From an uncultured Dorea sp. (GTDB taxonomy: Bacteria; Bacillota; Clostridia; Lachnospirales; Lachnospiraceae), in contig CAJUFA010000037.1 of NCBI GenBank assembly GCA_910585725.1, positions 1 through 30,511 of the forward strand: DNA of 30,511 nucleotides, written 5' to 3'. The position numbers and the translations under genes were made by a program. The notes beneath the pieces are model-generated. The model was not told the origin of the DNA. It saw only the letters and a list, made by a program, of their open reading frames with translations, and did no database searches. Positions 1-7,575 of the stretch are shown here, piece after piece; position 1 is the stretch's first letter; each line of letters starts with the position of its first letter.

Positions 1-73
1 GCTGGAATAGCTCAGTCGGTAGAGCACTTCACTCGTAATGAAGGGGTCGTCGGTTCAAGTCCGATTTCCAGCT
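1..73 (+). tRNA. tRNA-Thr (anticodon CGU)
   Basis: Complete cloverleaf. The acceptor arm GCTGGAA pairs with TTCCAGC (66-72), with T73 as discriminator. The D arm is GCTC/GAGC. The anticodon arm is CTTCA/TGAAG around loop CTCGTAA, giving anticodon CGT, which reads ACG (Thr). The T arm is GTCGG/CCGAT with TTCAAGT. CCA is not encoded. The gene starts at the first base of the window, so its promoter is outside. Confidence 0.96.
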
Positions 74-161
74 TGATTAGAAAAGTGCTGAATAATTTAT
101 TGGCTTAACTGTTGATAAAATGAGAAAATTAAAACAGATCAGTAAATGGCGCTAATAAGCT

Positions 162-196
162 GGGAATCTAAAAATAGGTTCCCGGTTTTTTGTTTT
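162..196 (+). terminator. Intrinsic terminator after tRNA-Thr
   Basis: An 8-bp stem GGGAATCT (162-169) pairs with AGGTTCCC (176-183), with one G-T pair and loop AAAAAT. It is followed by GG and a T-rich tail. It probably ends tRNA transcription about 90 bases past the mature 3' end. Confidence 0.75.
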
Positions 197-240
197 AAAA
201 AGTAAATTTCCAACTGATATATTGACGGAGGAATCGAATA

Positions 241-1026
241 ATGAGGAATAGAGAATTGGTATTTGCAGTACAAATTATTGTTGAAGAAATCGGCAATTTA
301 TTACAAGGGAATCTTATAAGCGCCGGGGTTATTTCGAAAATTATTTCCAAGATACTTTTACTGATGGATGATGATCCGGTTTCAATAGAAATGAAACAGT
401 TATGCAAAATAGAATTTCAAAACGTCGAAAATATTATGAAAGAAATCGAGTTTGAAAAGAATAAAAATGGGGCGTTACAAAGATGTTTGATGCATTTAGA
501 ATTATCATTTGGTATTATGAAAGATTATTATCTATCGGAATTGGACAGAAAGAAAAATGTAATATGTCAATCTTTTACAAATGGAATGCCCTGGATATAT
601 TCAAAAGAGTCGCAAGATATATATAATGATATGGTTAAAATTGCATTTTATCAAGTGGTATGTCACAAAATACTAAAAAATAGTAATGATAAATTATGCG
701 CTGTCTTGAATCAAATTCCGGCAATTACAGATTACTCTTTTGGTGCGTATACAGAAGTTATCAAAAAATTGCTTGGTGAAGAGCGATTTGAGCCTATATC
801 GTTAAACAGGCGGCAGGAATTTATAAGAGGTATTTATCCGTGGGCTAAATTGATCGCAAAACCTCATAGATGTACTATATATGATATTGGTTTAAAGACG
901 GCAAGATTTACATTAAAAGGAGAATATCCGGTTTCAATGACTGAAAGTGCTTTTGTGGATTTCCTGAGAGAAAAATTAGATGAACAGACAGTAGTAGCGC
1001 TTATAGGCAATAGTTATGAGATATAG
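241..1026 (+). CDS. Hypothetical protein, AT-rich orphan gene
   Basis: A 261-residue protein that I do not recognise. ATG 241 is chosen because GGAGG lies 8-9 bases upstream. The sequence looks soluble and largely alpha-helical, with no signal peptide or clear membrane segment. The N-terminal half is rich in Ile, Glu and Lys; the C-terminal half has a Trp/Arg/His-containing stretch around residues 195-225 (GIYPWAKLIAKPHR). Codons are markedly more A/T-rich than in the neighbouring operons, which suggests horizontal acquisition next to the tRNA gene. It is isolated: the tRNA terminator lies upstream and the GntR operon promoter downstream. I found no convincing promoter in the short gap after the terminator. 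No function is proposed. Confidence 0.75.
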   Translation: MRNRELVFAVQIIVEEIGNLLQGNLISAGVISKIISKILLLMDDDPVSIEMKQLCKIEFQNVENIMKEIEFEKNKNGALQRCLMHLELSFGIMKDYYLSELDRKKNVICQSFTNGMPWIYSKESQDIYNDMVKIAFYQVVCHKILKNSNDKLCAVLNQIPAITDYSFGAYTEVIKKLLGEERFEPISLNRRQEFIRGIYPWAKLIAKPHRCTIYDIGLKTARFTLKGEYPVSMTESAFVDFLREKLDEQTVVALIGNSYEI

Positions 1027-1058
1027 GAATTAGACTTTTGATTATTTGTAGAATATAA

Positions 1059-1087
1059 TTGACAAATTCTGCAAATAAAGATACAAT
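1059..1087 (+). promoter_or_regulatory. Sigma-A promoter of the GntR-ABC operon
   Basis: TTGACA (1059-1064), a 17-base spacer and TACAAT (1082-1087). The -35 is consensus and the -10 is one mismatch off. The predicted start is near 1094, about 50 bases before the regulator start codon. Confidence 0.85.
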
Positions 1088-1091
1088 AAGT

Positions 1092-1110
1092 GTACTAATA
1101 TAATTAATAC
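1092..1110 (+). promoter_or_regulatory. Palindromic operator candidate (autoregulation by GntR)
   Basis: A 19-base imperfect palindrome with the pattern GTAnTAAT-n3-ATTAnTAC (7 of 9 pairs match) overlaps the predicted transcription start. The half-site form GTA...TAC is the kind bound by GntR-family regulators, and YtrA-type regulators usually repress their own operon. That this site is bound is inferred from position and symmetry. Confidence 0.55.
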
Positions 1111-1144
1111 GATTGATACAGTTGGCTTGCAGGAAGGAGAAACG

Positions 1145-1525
1145 ATGATCGTTATTGACTACAGTGATAAACGTCCGATTTACGAACAGATCGTGGAGCG
1201 TTTTCGGATGTTGATTGTAAACGGTATTATGGAGGCGGACGAGAGGCTTCCTTCGGTACGGACCCTTGCGGTGGAGTTGTCCATTAATCCCAATACGATA
1301 CAGCGTGCATATTCAGAACTTGAGCGAGAAGGGTTTATTTATTCGGTAAAGGGACGGGGGAATTTCGTGAAAAAGGATGAAGCGTTATTCGAGAGGCTGA
1401 AGGAAGATCTTCTGGCAGAATTTGAAAAGCAGGCATGCGTCTGTATAAGGCAGGGGATTACAAGAGACGAGCTGTTAGGAAGAGTTTGGAAAGCGGCGGA
1501 GGGGAACCGGGAGGTGAGAGTATGA
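1145..1525 (+). CDS. GntR family transcriptional regulator, YtrA subfamily
   Basis: A 126-residue short GntR protein. The N-terminal winged helix-turn-helix (about residues 8-72) includes YEQIVERFRMLIVNG, LPSVRTLAVELSINPNTIQRAYSELEREG and a wing GRGNFV. The C-terminal tail is only about 50 residues, as in the YtrA subfamily, which lacks a large effector domain. ATG 1145 is preferred over TTG 1127 because AGGAAGGAGA precedes it at correct spacing. The stop overlaps the ABC ATPase start as ATGA, so the genes are translationally coupled. By family, YtrA-type regulators repress a linked ABC transporter and respond to envelope-active compounds. The inducer here is unknown. Confidence 0.92.
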   Translation: MIVIDYSDKRPIYEQIVERFRMLIVNGIMEADERLPSVRTLAVELSINPNTIQRAYSELEREGFIYSVKGRGNFVKKDEALFERLKEDLLAEFEKQACVCIRQGITRDELLGRVWKAAEGNREVRV

Positions 1526-2421
1526 TTGAGATAAGACAGGTCAGTAAATCATTTGAAGCAATAGAGGCGATAAAGGAGATCAGTCTTACGATTCAGCCGC
1601 GGAATGTTTTTGGTATGCTGGGGACGAATGGAGCAGGAAAGAGTACGCTGCTTCGTATGATTGCCGGAGTGCTTAAGCCCGATGAGGGAGAGATTTTCAT
1701 AGACGGCGCTAGGGTCTGGGATAATCCGGCGGCAAAGGCGCAATGTTTTTATATTTCGGACGAGCAGTTTTTTTATCCCAACGCGGCCCCACGGGATATG
1801 GGTCAATTTTACAGTAAGTATTATCTGAAGTTTGATCATGCAAGATATGCGGAAATGCTGGAAAGATTCGGGCTTGACGGCAGAAGAAAGATACAGACTT
1901 TTTCGAAAGGGATGAAGAAGCAGCTTTCGGTTATATTGGGATTGTGTACCAATGTACCGTATCTTCTCTGCGACGAGACATTCGACGGTCTGGACCCGGT
2001 TATGCGCCAGGGTATAAAAAGTATATTTGCAAAAGAGATGGAGGAGAGGAACCTGACTCTTGTGATTGCGTCCCATAATCTCAGAGAGCTTGAGGATATC
2101 TGTGATCACATCGGGTTATTGCACAGAGGAGGGGTGCTCTTATCGAGGGAGCTTGTAGACCTGAAATGCAATCTTCATAGGATTCAATGTGTGCCGTCGG
2201 AGAATATGGAACAGTCCTTCCATGAGTTTTTTGATATATTGAAGCTTGAACAGAGAGGAAGGCTCTATTCTATGACGGTCAGAGGGGAAAAGGAAGAGAT
2301 TTTCAGAAAGATGGGGGAATTAGAGCCGGTTTATTTTGAGGTACTGCCATTATCGTTAGAGGAAATCTTCATCAGTGAAACGGAGGTGACTGGGTATGAC
2401 ATCAAGAATCTCATCTTATAA
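1522..2421 (+). CDS. ABC transporter ATP-binding protein (YtrB-like)
   Basis: A 299-residue ABC ATPase starting at ATG 1522 (RBS GGGAGGTGAG). The Walker A is GTNGAGKST (residues 34-42). The signature region is degenerate, FSKGMKKQLS instead of LSGGQ, as is common in drug- and antibiotic-type exporter ATPases. The Walker B is LLCDETFDGLD and the switch His is in VIASHN. A C-terminal extension of about 80 residues follows the nucleotide-binding domain. It should power the large permease encoded immediately downstream (26-base overlap). Together with the YtrA-type regulator this suggests export of, or resistance to, envelope-active peptides, but the substrate is not shown by sequence. Confidence 0.92.
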   Translation: MIEIRQVSKSFEAIEAIKEISLTIQPRNVFGMLGTNGAGKSTLLRMIAGVLKPDEGEIFIDGARVWDNPAAKAQCFYISDEQFFYPNAAPRDMGQFYSKYYLKFDHARYAEMLERFGLDGRRKIQTFSKGMKKQLSVILGLCTNVPYLLCDETFDGLDPVMRQGIKSIFAKEMEERNLTLVIASHNLRELEDICDHIGLLHRGGVLLSRELVDLKCNLHRIQCVPSENMEQSFHEFFDILKLEQRGRLYSMTVRGEKEEIFRKMGELEPVYFEVLPLSLEEIFISETEVTGYDIKNLIL

Positions 2422-4459
2422 TCTGCGCCGGGAGAATATGAAGCATCGGATCGGGATGATAATGCTGGTGGGATTTCTGTTTTTTGCTTATCTGATCAGC
2501 TTTCTGATATCTGTGCAGAATATATGCGTACGCTATCAGAGAGAGTCGGATATAAGAAGAAACATCGCTGCGTTATCGGAGCCGGGAATGTATGTGGGGG
2601 TCATCGCGGTATTGGCGGCGATACTTCTGGCGGTCAGCGGATTCCGCTATCTTCACTCGAAGAAAGAGGTTGATTTCTATCACTCGCTTCCGGTTAGAAG
2701 GACATACTATTTATGTATGATTATGACAAACGACCTGCTGGTCTTTACGTTTTTTCTTACTCTGCTTCTGTGCCTGCAATGTGTGATCGCGGCGTTTGCA
2801 GGATACTTTTCTCTGGTTTTCGGAATCAATACGGTTTGGTCGTTTGTCTGTTATCTTGCAGTGTTTGCGGCCTCTTACCTTACAATGGCTCTTTCCATGA
2901 TCCTCACCGGACATACCTTCGTGGGGCTGCTGGCATTTGGCGTGACGGCGACATATGCGCCTCTTATACTTTATAATCTGTATCCTTATCTGGCTTCGGT
3001 ATTTTATAGGACCTATTGTGTGGAGACAGGTTTTACAGGAGGAGGGGATGTTCTGACATATTTTTCGCCTCTGTGGCTGACGGGAAAGCTTTTGAGGGAT
3101 GATATATTCTATGCGGGAGATCCGGCGTGGACATGGAAAGCGCACAGTGCGGCGTTTGCAGCAATCTGCGTATGGATCGCGGCGATGGGAGCGGCGGTTT
3201 TCCTGCTGTTTAAGAGGAGGCCCTCGGAGACGGCGGGAAAGGCGACGGCATTTCCAAGGGCGAATGGGATTGTCAGGATTTTATTTGTAATTCCAATGTC
3301 GATTTATGTAGGGCTTTATCTTTATTCGGCATCCTTCAGCTCCATCAGGGGATGGATCATCGCAGGGGTTATGATCGGCGGATTTATCTTCCATGGTGTG
3401 ATCGAGAGTATCTATCGGTTTGATATCCGGGGGTTTTTTGGCTGCAAGAAGCAGATGCTGTTCTCTGTAGCGGGGGCGATTCTGATCGTCGGTTTTTTCT
3501 GGGCGGATATATCCGGCTACGACGCGTATCTTCCGGCGAAGGAAGAGACAGACGCCCTTCTGATGGACGACGGATATATATTGTATGGAAATAATTTCTG
3601 GGGAGAGGAGAGAAAGGGTGTTTCCGGCGCCGTGAAAGACGACGTACTGGATGTACTTGCCGACGTAGTGAAGGAAAATGATAAAAACCAGGAGGCGTCC
3701 AATGGAAACGGCGATACATCTGAGTATTCTTCTTATGTGATCCGGTACAGATTGAAAAACGGCAGGGAAAAGAAGCGATCCTATGTGCTTGATTCAGAGC
3801 TTAAGGACCGGCTCATGAGACAGGTATTTGATACGAAGGAGTACCGGGAGGATCATTTTTCTCTCTATACCGGCGACTGGTCGCGTGTGAGGGATATAGA
3901 GTTCTGGCACTTTATAGGGAACACGCAGCTTAAGATGACAGAGGAGCAGAGGTCAGAACTATTTTGTATTTATCTGGATGAATTTGATAAGCTGGATTAT
4001 GATACTGCAAGAACGACGATTCCAATGGGAAAGCTTGTATTAAATTGCGTCACGTTGGCAGAAGGCGGTACAAGCTATGCATATGACACGGTGAGCTGCG
4101 GCGGGATCGGAGATTCTTATTATATCTACCCTTCCTTTAAAAATACTATAAAATATCTGGAAAATCTGCTGAATGAGAAGTTTCCGTTATCCTTTGACGA
4201 GGTCGTGGTCACAAGACTTGATATCCGGCAGTATGACGGCGGCCCGGGCGAGGAATATACCATTACAGACGGAGAATTTATCCGGTCGGTTCAGAGTAAA
4301 TTCTACGGAATCGATGTGGGACCAAATTTGTATCCGTCGGATACTTCACTGGATATCAATGCAACGGTTGTATCAAAAGACGGAACAGAGCATATCAGCG
4401 TATATACAGATATAGAGACTGTAGAGAAGATTAAAAAGTATCATGAGAAAGAAAAGTAA
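2396..4459 (+). CDS. ABC transporter permease with large C-terminal extracytoplasmic domain (DUF6449-like)
   Basis: A 687-residue membrane protein. The first ~370 residues hold multiple hydrophobic segments (for example residues 18-40, 62-82, several between 105 and 210, about 250-270 and 300-370). The last ~310 residues are hydrophilic and probably extracytoplasmic. The loop motif KKEVDFYHSLPVRRTYYL after the second helix is characteristic, as I recall, of clostridial ABC-2-like permeases that carry a C-terminal DUF6449 domain. ATG 2396 has GGAGGTGA upstream and overlaps the ATPase gene. It is the last gene of the regulator-ATPase-permease operon and is followed by a terminator. Substrate is unknown; family context favours lipid-II-targeting or other envelope-active compounds. 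Confidence 0.85.
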   Translation: MTSRISSYNLRRENMKHRIGMIMLVGFLFFAYLISFLISVQNICVRYQRESDIRRNIAALSEPGMYVGVIAVLAAILLAVSGFRYLHSKKEVDFYHSLPVRRTYYLCMIMTNDLLVFTFFLTLLLCLQCVIAAFAGYFSLVFGINTVWSFVCYLAVFAASYLTMALSMILTGHTFVGLLAFGVTATYAPLILYNLYPYLASVFYRTYCVETGFTGGGDVLTYFSPLWLTGKLLRDDIFYAGDPAWTWKAHSAAFAAICVWIAAMGAAVFLLFKRRPSETAGKATAFPRANGIVRILFVIPMSIYVGLYLYSASFSSIRGWIIAGVMIGGFIFHGVIESIYRFDIRGFFGCKKQMLFSVAGAILIVGFFWADISGYDAYLPAKEETDALLMDDGYILYGNNFWGEERKGVSGAVKDDVLDVLADVVKENDKNQEASNGNGDTSEYSSYVIRYRLKNGREKKRSYVLDSELKDRLMRQVFDTKEYREDHFSLYTGDWSRVRDIEFWHFIGNTQLKMTEEQRSELFCIYLDEFDKLDYDTARTTIPMGKLVLNCVTLAEGGTSYAYDTVSCGGIGDSYYIYPSFKNTIKYLENLLNEKFPLSFDEVVVTRLDIRQYDGGPGEEYTITDGEFIRSVQSKFYGIDVGPNLYPSDTSLDINATVVSKDGTEHISVYTDIETVEKIKKYHEKEK

Positions 4460-4497
4460 AAGATATGGGAAATAGGGTTATATTAGGGTTATGTAAG

Positions 4498-4527
4498 CAG
4501 GAGATGATGTATATCTCCTGTTTTTTT
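4498..4527 (+). terminator. Intrinsic terminator of the GntR-ABC operon
   Basis: CAGGAGAT (4498-4505) pairs with ATCTCCTG (4513-4520), an 8-bp perfect stem with a 7-base loop, followed by seven T (4521-4527). Confidence 0.93.
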
Positions 4528-4606
4528 GAGGCAATATGTGCCGAAGGTAATACGGCGGTATGTTCATAAGCCTTGTGTGGATAAAGTCAAAACCTATGCT
4601 TATGGT
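4528..4606. other. Intergenic stretch between convergent transcription units
   Basis: 79 bases between the GntR-ABC operon terminator and the stop of the permease 3' fragment. I see no gene or clear site. A plus-strand reading frame running from here across the permease fragment is a shadow of that fragment. Confidence 0.6.
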
Positions 4607-4711
4607 TTAGAAATGGTGCAGGCACCATTTTTCCAGCAGATTGATCAGAGAATAAAGCAATGTAGCCATAATACAGAGCAGAACGATGCTCATAAGGAGC
4701 CAATCCATTTT
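4607..4711 (-). pseudogene. 3' fragment of the interrupted NitT/TauT-type ABC permease
   Basis: Read on the minus strand from the element boundary, this encodes KMDWLLMSIVLLCIMATLLY and then a final SLINLLEKWCLHHF before TAA (4607-4609). That is 34 residues: the last membrane helix and short basic/aromatic tail typical of SsuC/TauC/ThiX-type permeases. It has no start of its own. The fragment is exactly in frame with the truncated permease at 8372-9088 once the intervening 3684 bp is removed. The shared phenylalanine codon is formed across the junction (TT core plus T4712 complement A/T). So this is not random decay but a clean insertion. Confidence 0.88.
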
Positions 4712-4714
4712 AAA

Positions 4715-4740
4715 CAGGCGTGAGGGCATTCTGATACAAT
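4715..4740 (+). repeat. Left terminal inverted arm (attP half-site)
   Basis: The 26-base arm is the inverse counterpart of 8371-8396, with 22 of 26 positions identical and a 15-base perfect block TATCAGAATGCCCTC when read on the minus strand. Large serine integrases bind such a pair as the two arms of attP. The outer end also forms an extended -10 element, TGATACAAT (4732-4740), reading into the element. Confidence 0.88.
4732..4740 (+). promoter_or_regulatory. Possible extended -10 promoter inside the left att arm
   Basis: TGATACAAT matches an extended -10 (TGn-TATAAT) with one mismatch. It lies just upstream of the AAAAGGAGAGGAAG ribosome site and the recombinase unit. The -35 is weak: TAAACA (4711-4716) in the integrated state, which becomes TGAACA in the circle since the last two bases come from the other end. 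Inferred from motif only. Confidence 0.4.
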
Positions 4741-4764
4741 ATGTGTTTAAAAGGAGAGGAAGTT

Positions 4765-4803
4765 ATGCCGCCGAGTTGCATAATTATGACGAAAAATAGG
4801 TAA
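4765..4803 (+). CDS. Possible 12-residue leader peptide
   Basis: ATG 4765 is preceded by AAGGAGAGGAAGTT, a strong Shine-Dalgarno at good spacing, and opens a 12-codon frame (MPPSCIIMTKNR) ending at TAA. It is much too short to be certain. The same frame is open from ATG 4741. It may be a leader for the recombinase unit or the degraded end of an older gene. Confidence 0.3.
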   Translation: MPPSCIIMTKNR

Positions 4804-4854
4804 AAGGACGGGCCGGCTTGCATATGCTGTAAAAAAATTAAAAGGATTTAGAAA

Positions 4855-4998
4855 ATGCATAGCCAGCCTTTGATAAAAAATGAAAAAGAAGTAAGAATTA
4901 TGCTGAAACTCGCAGAGATATTGATGGAGGAAAAGCTTATCAGCCCAGAGGAAAAATATCGCCTGGTCCGGCTGATTCGAAAGGATGATAGTTTATGA
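4855..4998 (+). CDS. Small helical protein (SHOCT-like) coupled to the recombinase
   Basis: A 47-residue protein beginning MHSQPLIKNEKEVRIMLKLA and ending in EEKYRLVRLIRKDDSL. The segment EKLISPEEKYRLVRLIR resembles the short helical SHOCT oligomerisation motif. AAAAGGATTTAG lies upstream of ATG 4855. Its stop TGA (4996-4998) overlaps the recombinase ATG (4995) as ATGA, so the two are translationally coupled. Small proteins of this kind often precede large serine recombinases in Clostridia (from memory). It could modulate integration and excision direction, but this is inference: known directionality factors are diverse and cannot be recognised by sequence alone. Confidence 0.72.
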   Translation: MHSQPLIKNEKEVRIMLKLAEILMEEKLISPEEKYRLVRLIRKDDSL

Positions 4999-6845
4999 TC
5001 TTTCGAGCAGTCATTTACGCCAGATGCAGTACGGAGGAGGAGAGTCAGAAGGACGCGTTGAAAAAGCAGGTCGAAGAAGGAAAAGCCAGTGTACGTGAAA
5101 TGGGCTGGACACTGGCCGGTCTTTACGTGGAGAGTCGTTCCGGGACGACCACAAAGGGAAGGAGCGAGTATAACCGTCTGTATGAAGATCTGACAGGCGA
5201 TAAATTTGACGTTATCGTCATCAAATCTCAGGACAGATTAATGCGCAATACAAAGGACTGGTATCTATTTATAGATCGTTTATTAACAGAGCAGAAAAGG
5301 CTGTATATTTATATCGAACGGAAATTCTATTCATCGGACGACGCCTTGATTACCGGAATTAAGGCGATCCTTGCGGAGGAATACAGCCGGGAGCTGAGTA
5401 AGAAGATTAATAATGCTCATCATAACCGTCAGAAGCAGAACGGGTCTGCGGTTCTGACATCCAATACCTATGGTTATCGTAAAATGCCGGATAAAAGCAT
5501 AGTAATTGAAGAAGAAGAGGCAAGAATTAAACGCCGAATGTATGAACTATGCGCCGCCGGCTTCGGAAGCAGGAAGATATCTTCTATTTTAAAAAGTGAG
5601 GGGATCGTAGGAAGAAACGGGAAGCCTTTTACAGATTCTGCGATTCTCAGGATGATACATAATCCGCTTAATAAGGGGACGGTAGTGATGAACAGATTAC
5701 ATTATGATTTTGAGACAAAGAAAGTAATGCGGATACCGAAGGAAGAACAGTATGTTTATGAAAATAAAGTTCCGCCGATTGTGTCAAAGGAGCTGTGGGA
5801 GGCGGCAAACCAGGAGATTGCCAAGAGAGCCGAAGGGATAAACCAGTCAGGGGATAAGAAGAGAGGAAGATATAGAGGGAAATCCCGGATAAGCGGCAAA
5901 TTATTCTGCGGATTGTGCGGGAATCCTTATTACAGGAGGACAAGACGGCGTTATAAAGACCGCGCGGTTATCTGTGAGTGGAAGTGTAAAAGATATCTGG
6001 AGACAGGCAGGAATACCGGGAGAACAAGAGGGCTTCAGTTAAGAGAAGTCCAGTCAGAAGAGGCAGAAGGGTGTGATAATGTTCATCTCGATGAAGAGAC
6101 GCTGTATCAATTGTTGGAGCAGATCTGTGGGAAGAGGTATATGCCGGATAAAGAACGGATGATCAGCGATATGGTTCATATGCTGAAAATCGTCCTGAAG
6201 GAGAAAGATTATCGGCAGGAGATTGACAGAAAGAGGCGGCAGGAAGAGAAGCTGTCGGGACAGATGGACGCTCTGGTTGAAAAGCTTTTGGAAGGTATCG
6301 TTTCCGATGAAGCATACCAGAGGACACAGAGGGAGCTGGAGGAGAGGTTAGAAAATATTCGTGATGAAATCAAGGAGTTAGAGAGGCAGAATGCAAAAAG
6401 AAGTGAAAATGTTTTAAAGGAACGAATTGCCCATATCGAAAAGACTCTGCAGACAGCAGGAATGATAGAAAAGGCCGTAGCCGCGGAAATGTTGGAGGAT
6501 GTGGATAAAATATGGATTTATCCGGAATATATGGAAATTGTATTTAATTTTCCGGAGGCGGCAGAGAGGAAAAATACAGATATTCCAACGCAGGAATATG
6601 TAGACAGAATAAAAATTGAGTATGGGAATCTGTTCGATTATAGAAAAAAGAAAGAGGAAGAAAGGAACGCGATTGTCCGGATAATGCAGGAAAACCCACG
6701 CGTAACGGCAAGAGAGATTGCAGAGCAGTTACAAATCAGCTTATCCGGGGCAAATTATAGAATTGGCATATTGAAGTCAGAAGGAAAGGTGAAGTTTAAC
6801 GGAAGCGGCGGGAAAGGAGAATGGGAAATTTTAACTCATGATTGA
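4995..6845 (+). CDS. Large serine recombinase (integrase/excisionase of the element)
   Basis: 616 residues. The resolvase-type catalytic domain (about 1-145) starts with VIYARCS and has nucleophile Ser12, Arg10 and the DRLMR arginines (81, 84). A Recombinase domain follows at about 155-280. A zinc ribbon at about 303-362 has Cys305, Cys308, Cys327, Cys331 and Cys360 as candidate ligands, and a Lys/Glu-rich coiled coil covers about 385-480. The C-terminus (about 555-616) adds a winged-helix-like domain (ITARE-like pattern VTAREIAEQLQISLSGANYRIGILKSEGKV). That domain is unusual for the family and resembles MarR/ArsR-type DNA-binding heads. All catalytic residues are present, so the enzyme is predicted active. 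It cuts at attP/attB with a 2-bp stagger and rotates strands. ATG 4995 overlaps the preceding small gene. Confidence 0.95.
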   Translation: MIFRAVIYARCSTEEESQKDALKKQVEEGKASVREMGWTLAGLYVESRSGTTTKGRSEYNRLYEDLTGDKFDVIVIKSQDRLMRNTKDWYLFIDRLLTEQKRLYIYIERKFYSSDDALITGIKAILAEEYSRELSKKINNAHHNRQKQNGSAVLTSNTYGYRKMPDKSIVIEEEEARIKRRMYELCAAGFGSRKISSILKSEGIVGRNGKPFTDSAILRMIHNPLNKGTVVMNRLHYDFETKKVMRIPKEEQYVYENKVPPIVSKELWEAANQEIAKRAEGINQSGDKKRGRYRGKSRISGKLFCGLCGNPYYRRTRRRYKDRAVICEWKCKRYLETGRNTGRTRGLQLREVQSEEAEGCDNVHLDEETLYQLLEQICGKRYMPDKERMISDMVHMLKIVLKEKDYRQEIDRKRRQEEKLSGQMDALVEKLLEGIVSDEAYQRTQRELEERLENIRDEIKELERQNAKRSENVLKERIAHIEKTLQTAGMIEKAVAAEMLEDVDKIWIYPEYMEIVFNFPEAAERKNTDIPTQEYVDRIKIEYGNLFDYRKKKEEERNAIVRIMQENPRVTAREIAEQLQISLSGANYRIGILKSEGKVKFNGSGGKGEWEILTHD

Positions 6846-6874
6846 TTGCAATTTCAGGATTTGTGCGCTAAAAT
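6846..6874 (+). promoter_or_regulatory. Promoter of the cargo genes
   Basis: TTGCAA (6846-6851), a 17-base spacer and TAAAAT (6869-6874), directly after the recombinase stop. It indicates that the cargo genes are transcribed independently of the recombinase. Confidence 0.6.
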
Positions 6875-6918
6875 AATAACTATGAATATATTATGATTAT
6901 AGTAAGGAGTGGGAAGAA

Positions 6919-7551
6919 ATGGCCAGATATGTGAGAGACCTGGTATTGAACAAGCCGGATGATTTTGTGAAGTTTATCATGAATGATTTCCTTCAGAAGA
7001 ATGGTTTCGTGTTGTCCGACTGGAAGGGAGAGGCGGCGTACCGTACCGGAGACGCCGTGATGGAAGGGTACAAGTATTTGAAATGGAACTATGCGGGAGG
7101 CATCTTCCATCTGGAAGCATGGATGAAGGGGACTTTCGGAGGAGAATGGAACCTTGACGGATTCGTGGGAACCCTGCAGAAGAAACCCTATAGAGAAAGT
7201 TTAGAGCAATTATTTGCAGCTCTCAACCAGCCGCTGTCAATGAATCAGCAGGCAGCGCCGGGGCAGCCGATGCCGAATGTAGTCCCGGTACATACTGTGG
7301 ATAATTCTAATGCGGCTACAATGGGGCTGGTATTTGGAATTTTTAGTCTGATCTTTGCGTTTTTGATTCCGCTTGTCAGCATCATATTTGCTTGCCTTGG
7401 ATTCTCAAGGGCAAGGATGGGGGCAGGTTCCAGCAAGTCAGGAATGGCAAAAGTCGGGAAGGTTCTCTGCATTATAGGAATTATTATTGCGGTTATTATG
7501 TGGGGAGTAAACGTATTGTTGGCAGTCTCGCCGCTGGCCGTATTGCTTTGA
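6919..7551 (+). CDS. Cargo membrane protein with C-terminal DUF4190-like two-helix region
   Basis: 210 residues; ATG 6919 with AAGGAGTGGGAAG upstream. The N-terminal ~105 residues form a soluble domain (RYVRDLVLNKP, then repeated aromatic and Gly positions such as WNYAGGIFHLEAWMKGTFGGEWNLDGFVG). A Gln/Pro linker (about 110-128) follows, then two hydrophobic helices (about 135-162 and 183-207) separated by a Gly/Ser/Lys loop. The latter part resembles DUF4190 membrane modules. It is the first of three cargo genes in the element. Function is unknown; a membrane-anchored sensor or adaptor is one possibility. Confidence 0.85.
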   Translation: MARYVRDLVLNKPDDFVKFIMNDFLQKNGFVLSDWKGEAAYRTGDAVMEGYKYLKWNYAGGIFHLEAWMKGTFGGEWNLDGFVGTLQKKPYRESLEQLFAALNQPLSMNQQAAPGQPMPNVVPVHTVDNSNAATMGLVFGIFSLIFAFLIPLVSIIFACLGFSRARMGAGSSKSGMAKVGKVLCIIGIIIAVIMWGVNVLLAVSPLAVLL

Positions 7552-7575
7552 GATTGACAGACGGTGATGCTGTGG

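Larger units (their letters stand above)
4690..4740 (+). other. attL of the serine-recombinase element
   Basis: Host half-site (up to 4712, permease 3' part), core dinucleotide AA (4713-4714), then element arm 4715-4740. The arm contains GAGGGCATTCTGATA, which recurs inverted at the other end. The core position is fixed by two independent facts: it is the centre of symmetry of the reconstructed attP, and joining there restores the permease frame. Confidence 0.85.

Noticed and set aside
1..73. tRNA-Thr as attachment site of the 3.68-kb element
   Set aside because: The element boundaries are in the permease gene, and no repeat of the tRNA 3' end was seen in the window.
4526..4723. A 65-codon plus-strand reading frame
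   Set aside because: It is antisense to the permease 3' fragment, whose minus-strand translation is clearly a permease end (KMDWLLMSIVLL...). It has no ribosome site and starts inside the terminator tail.
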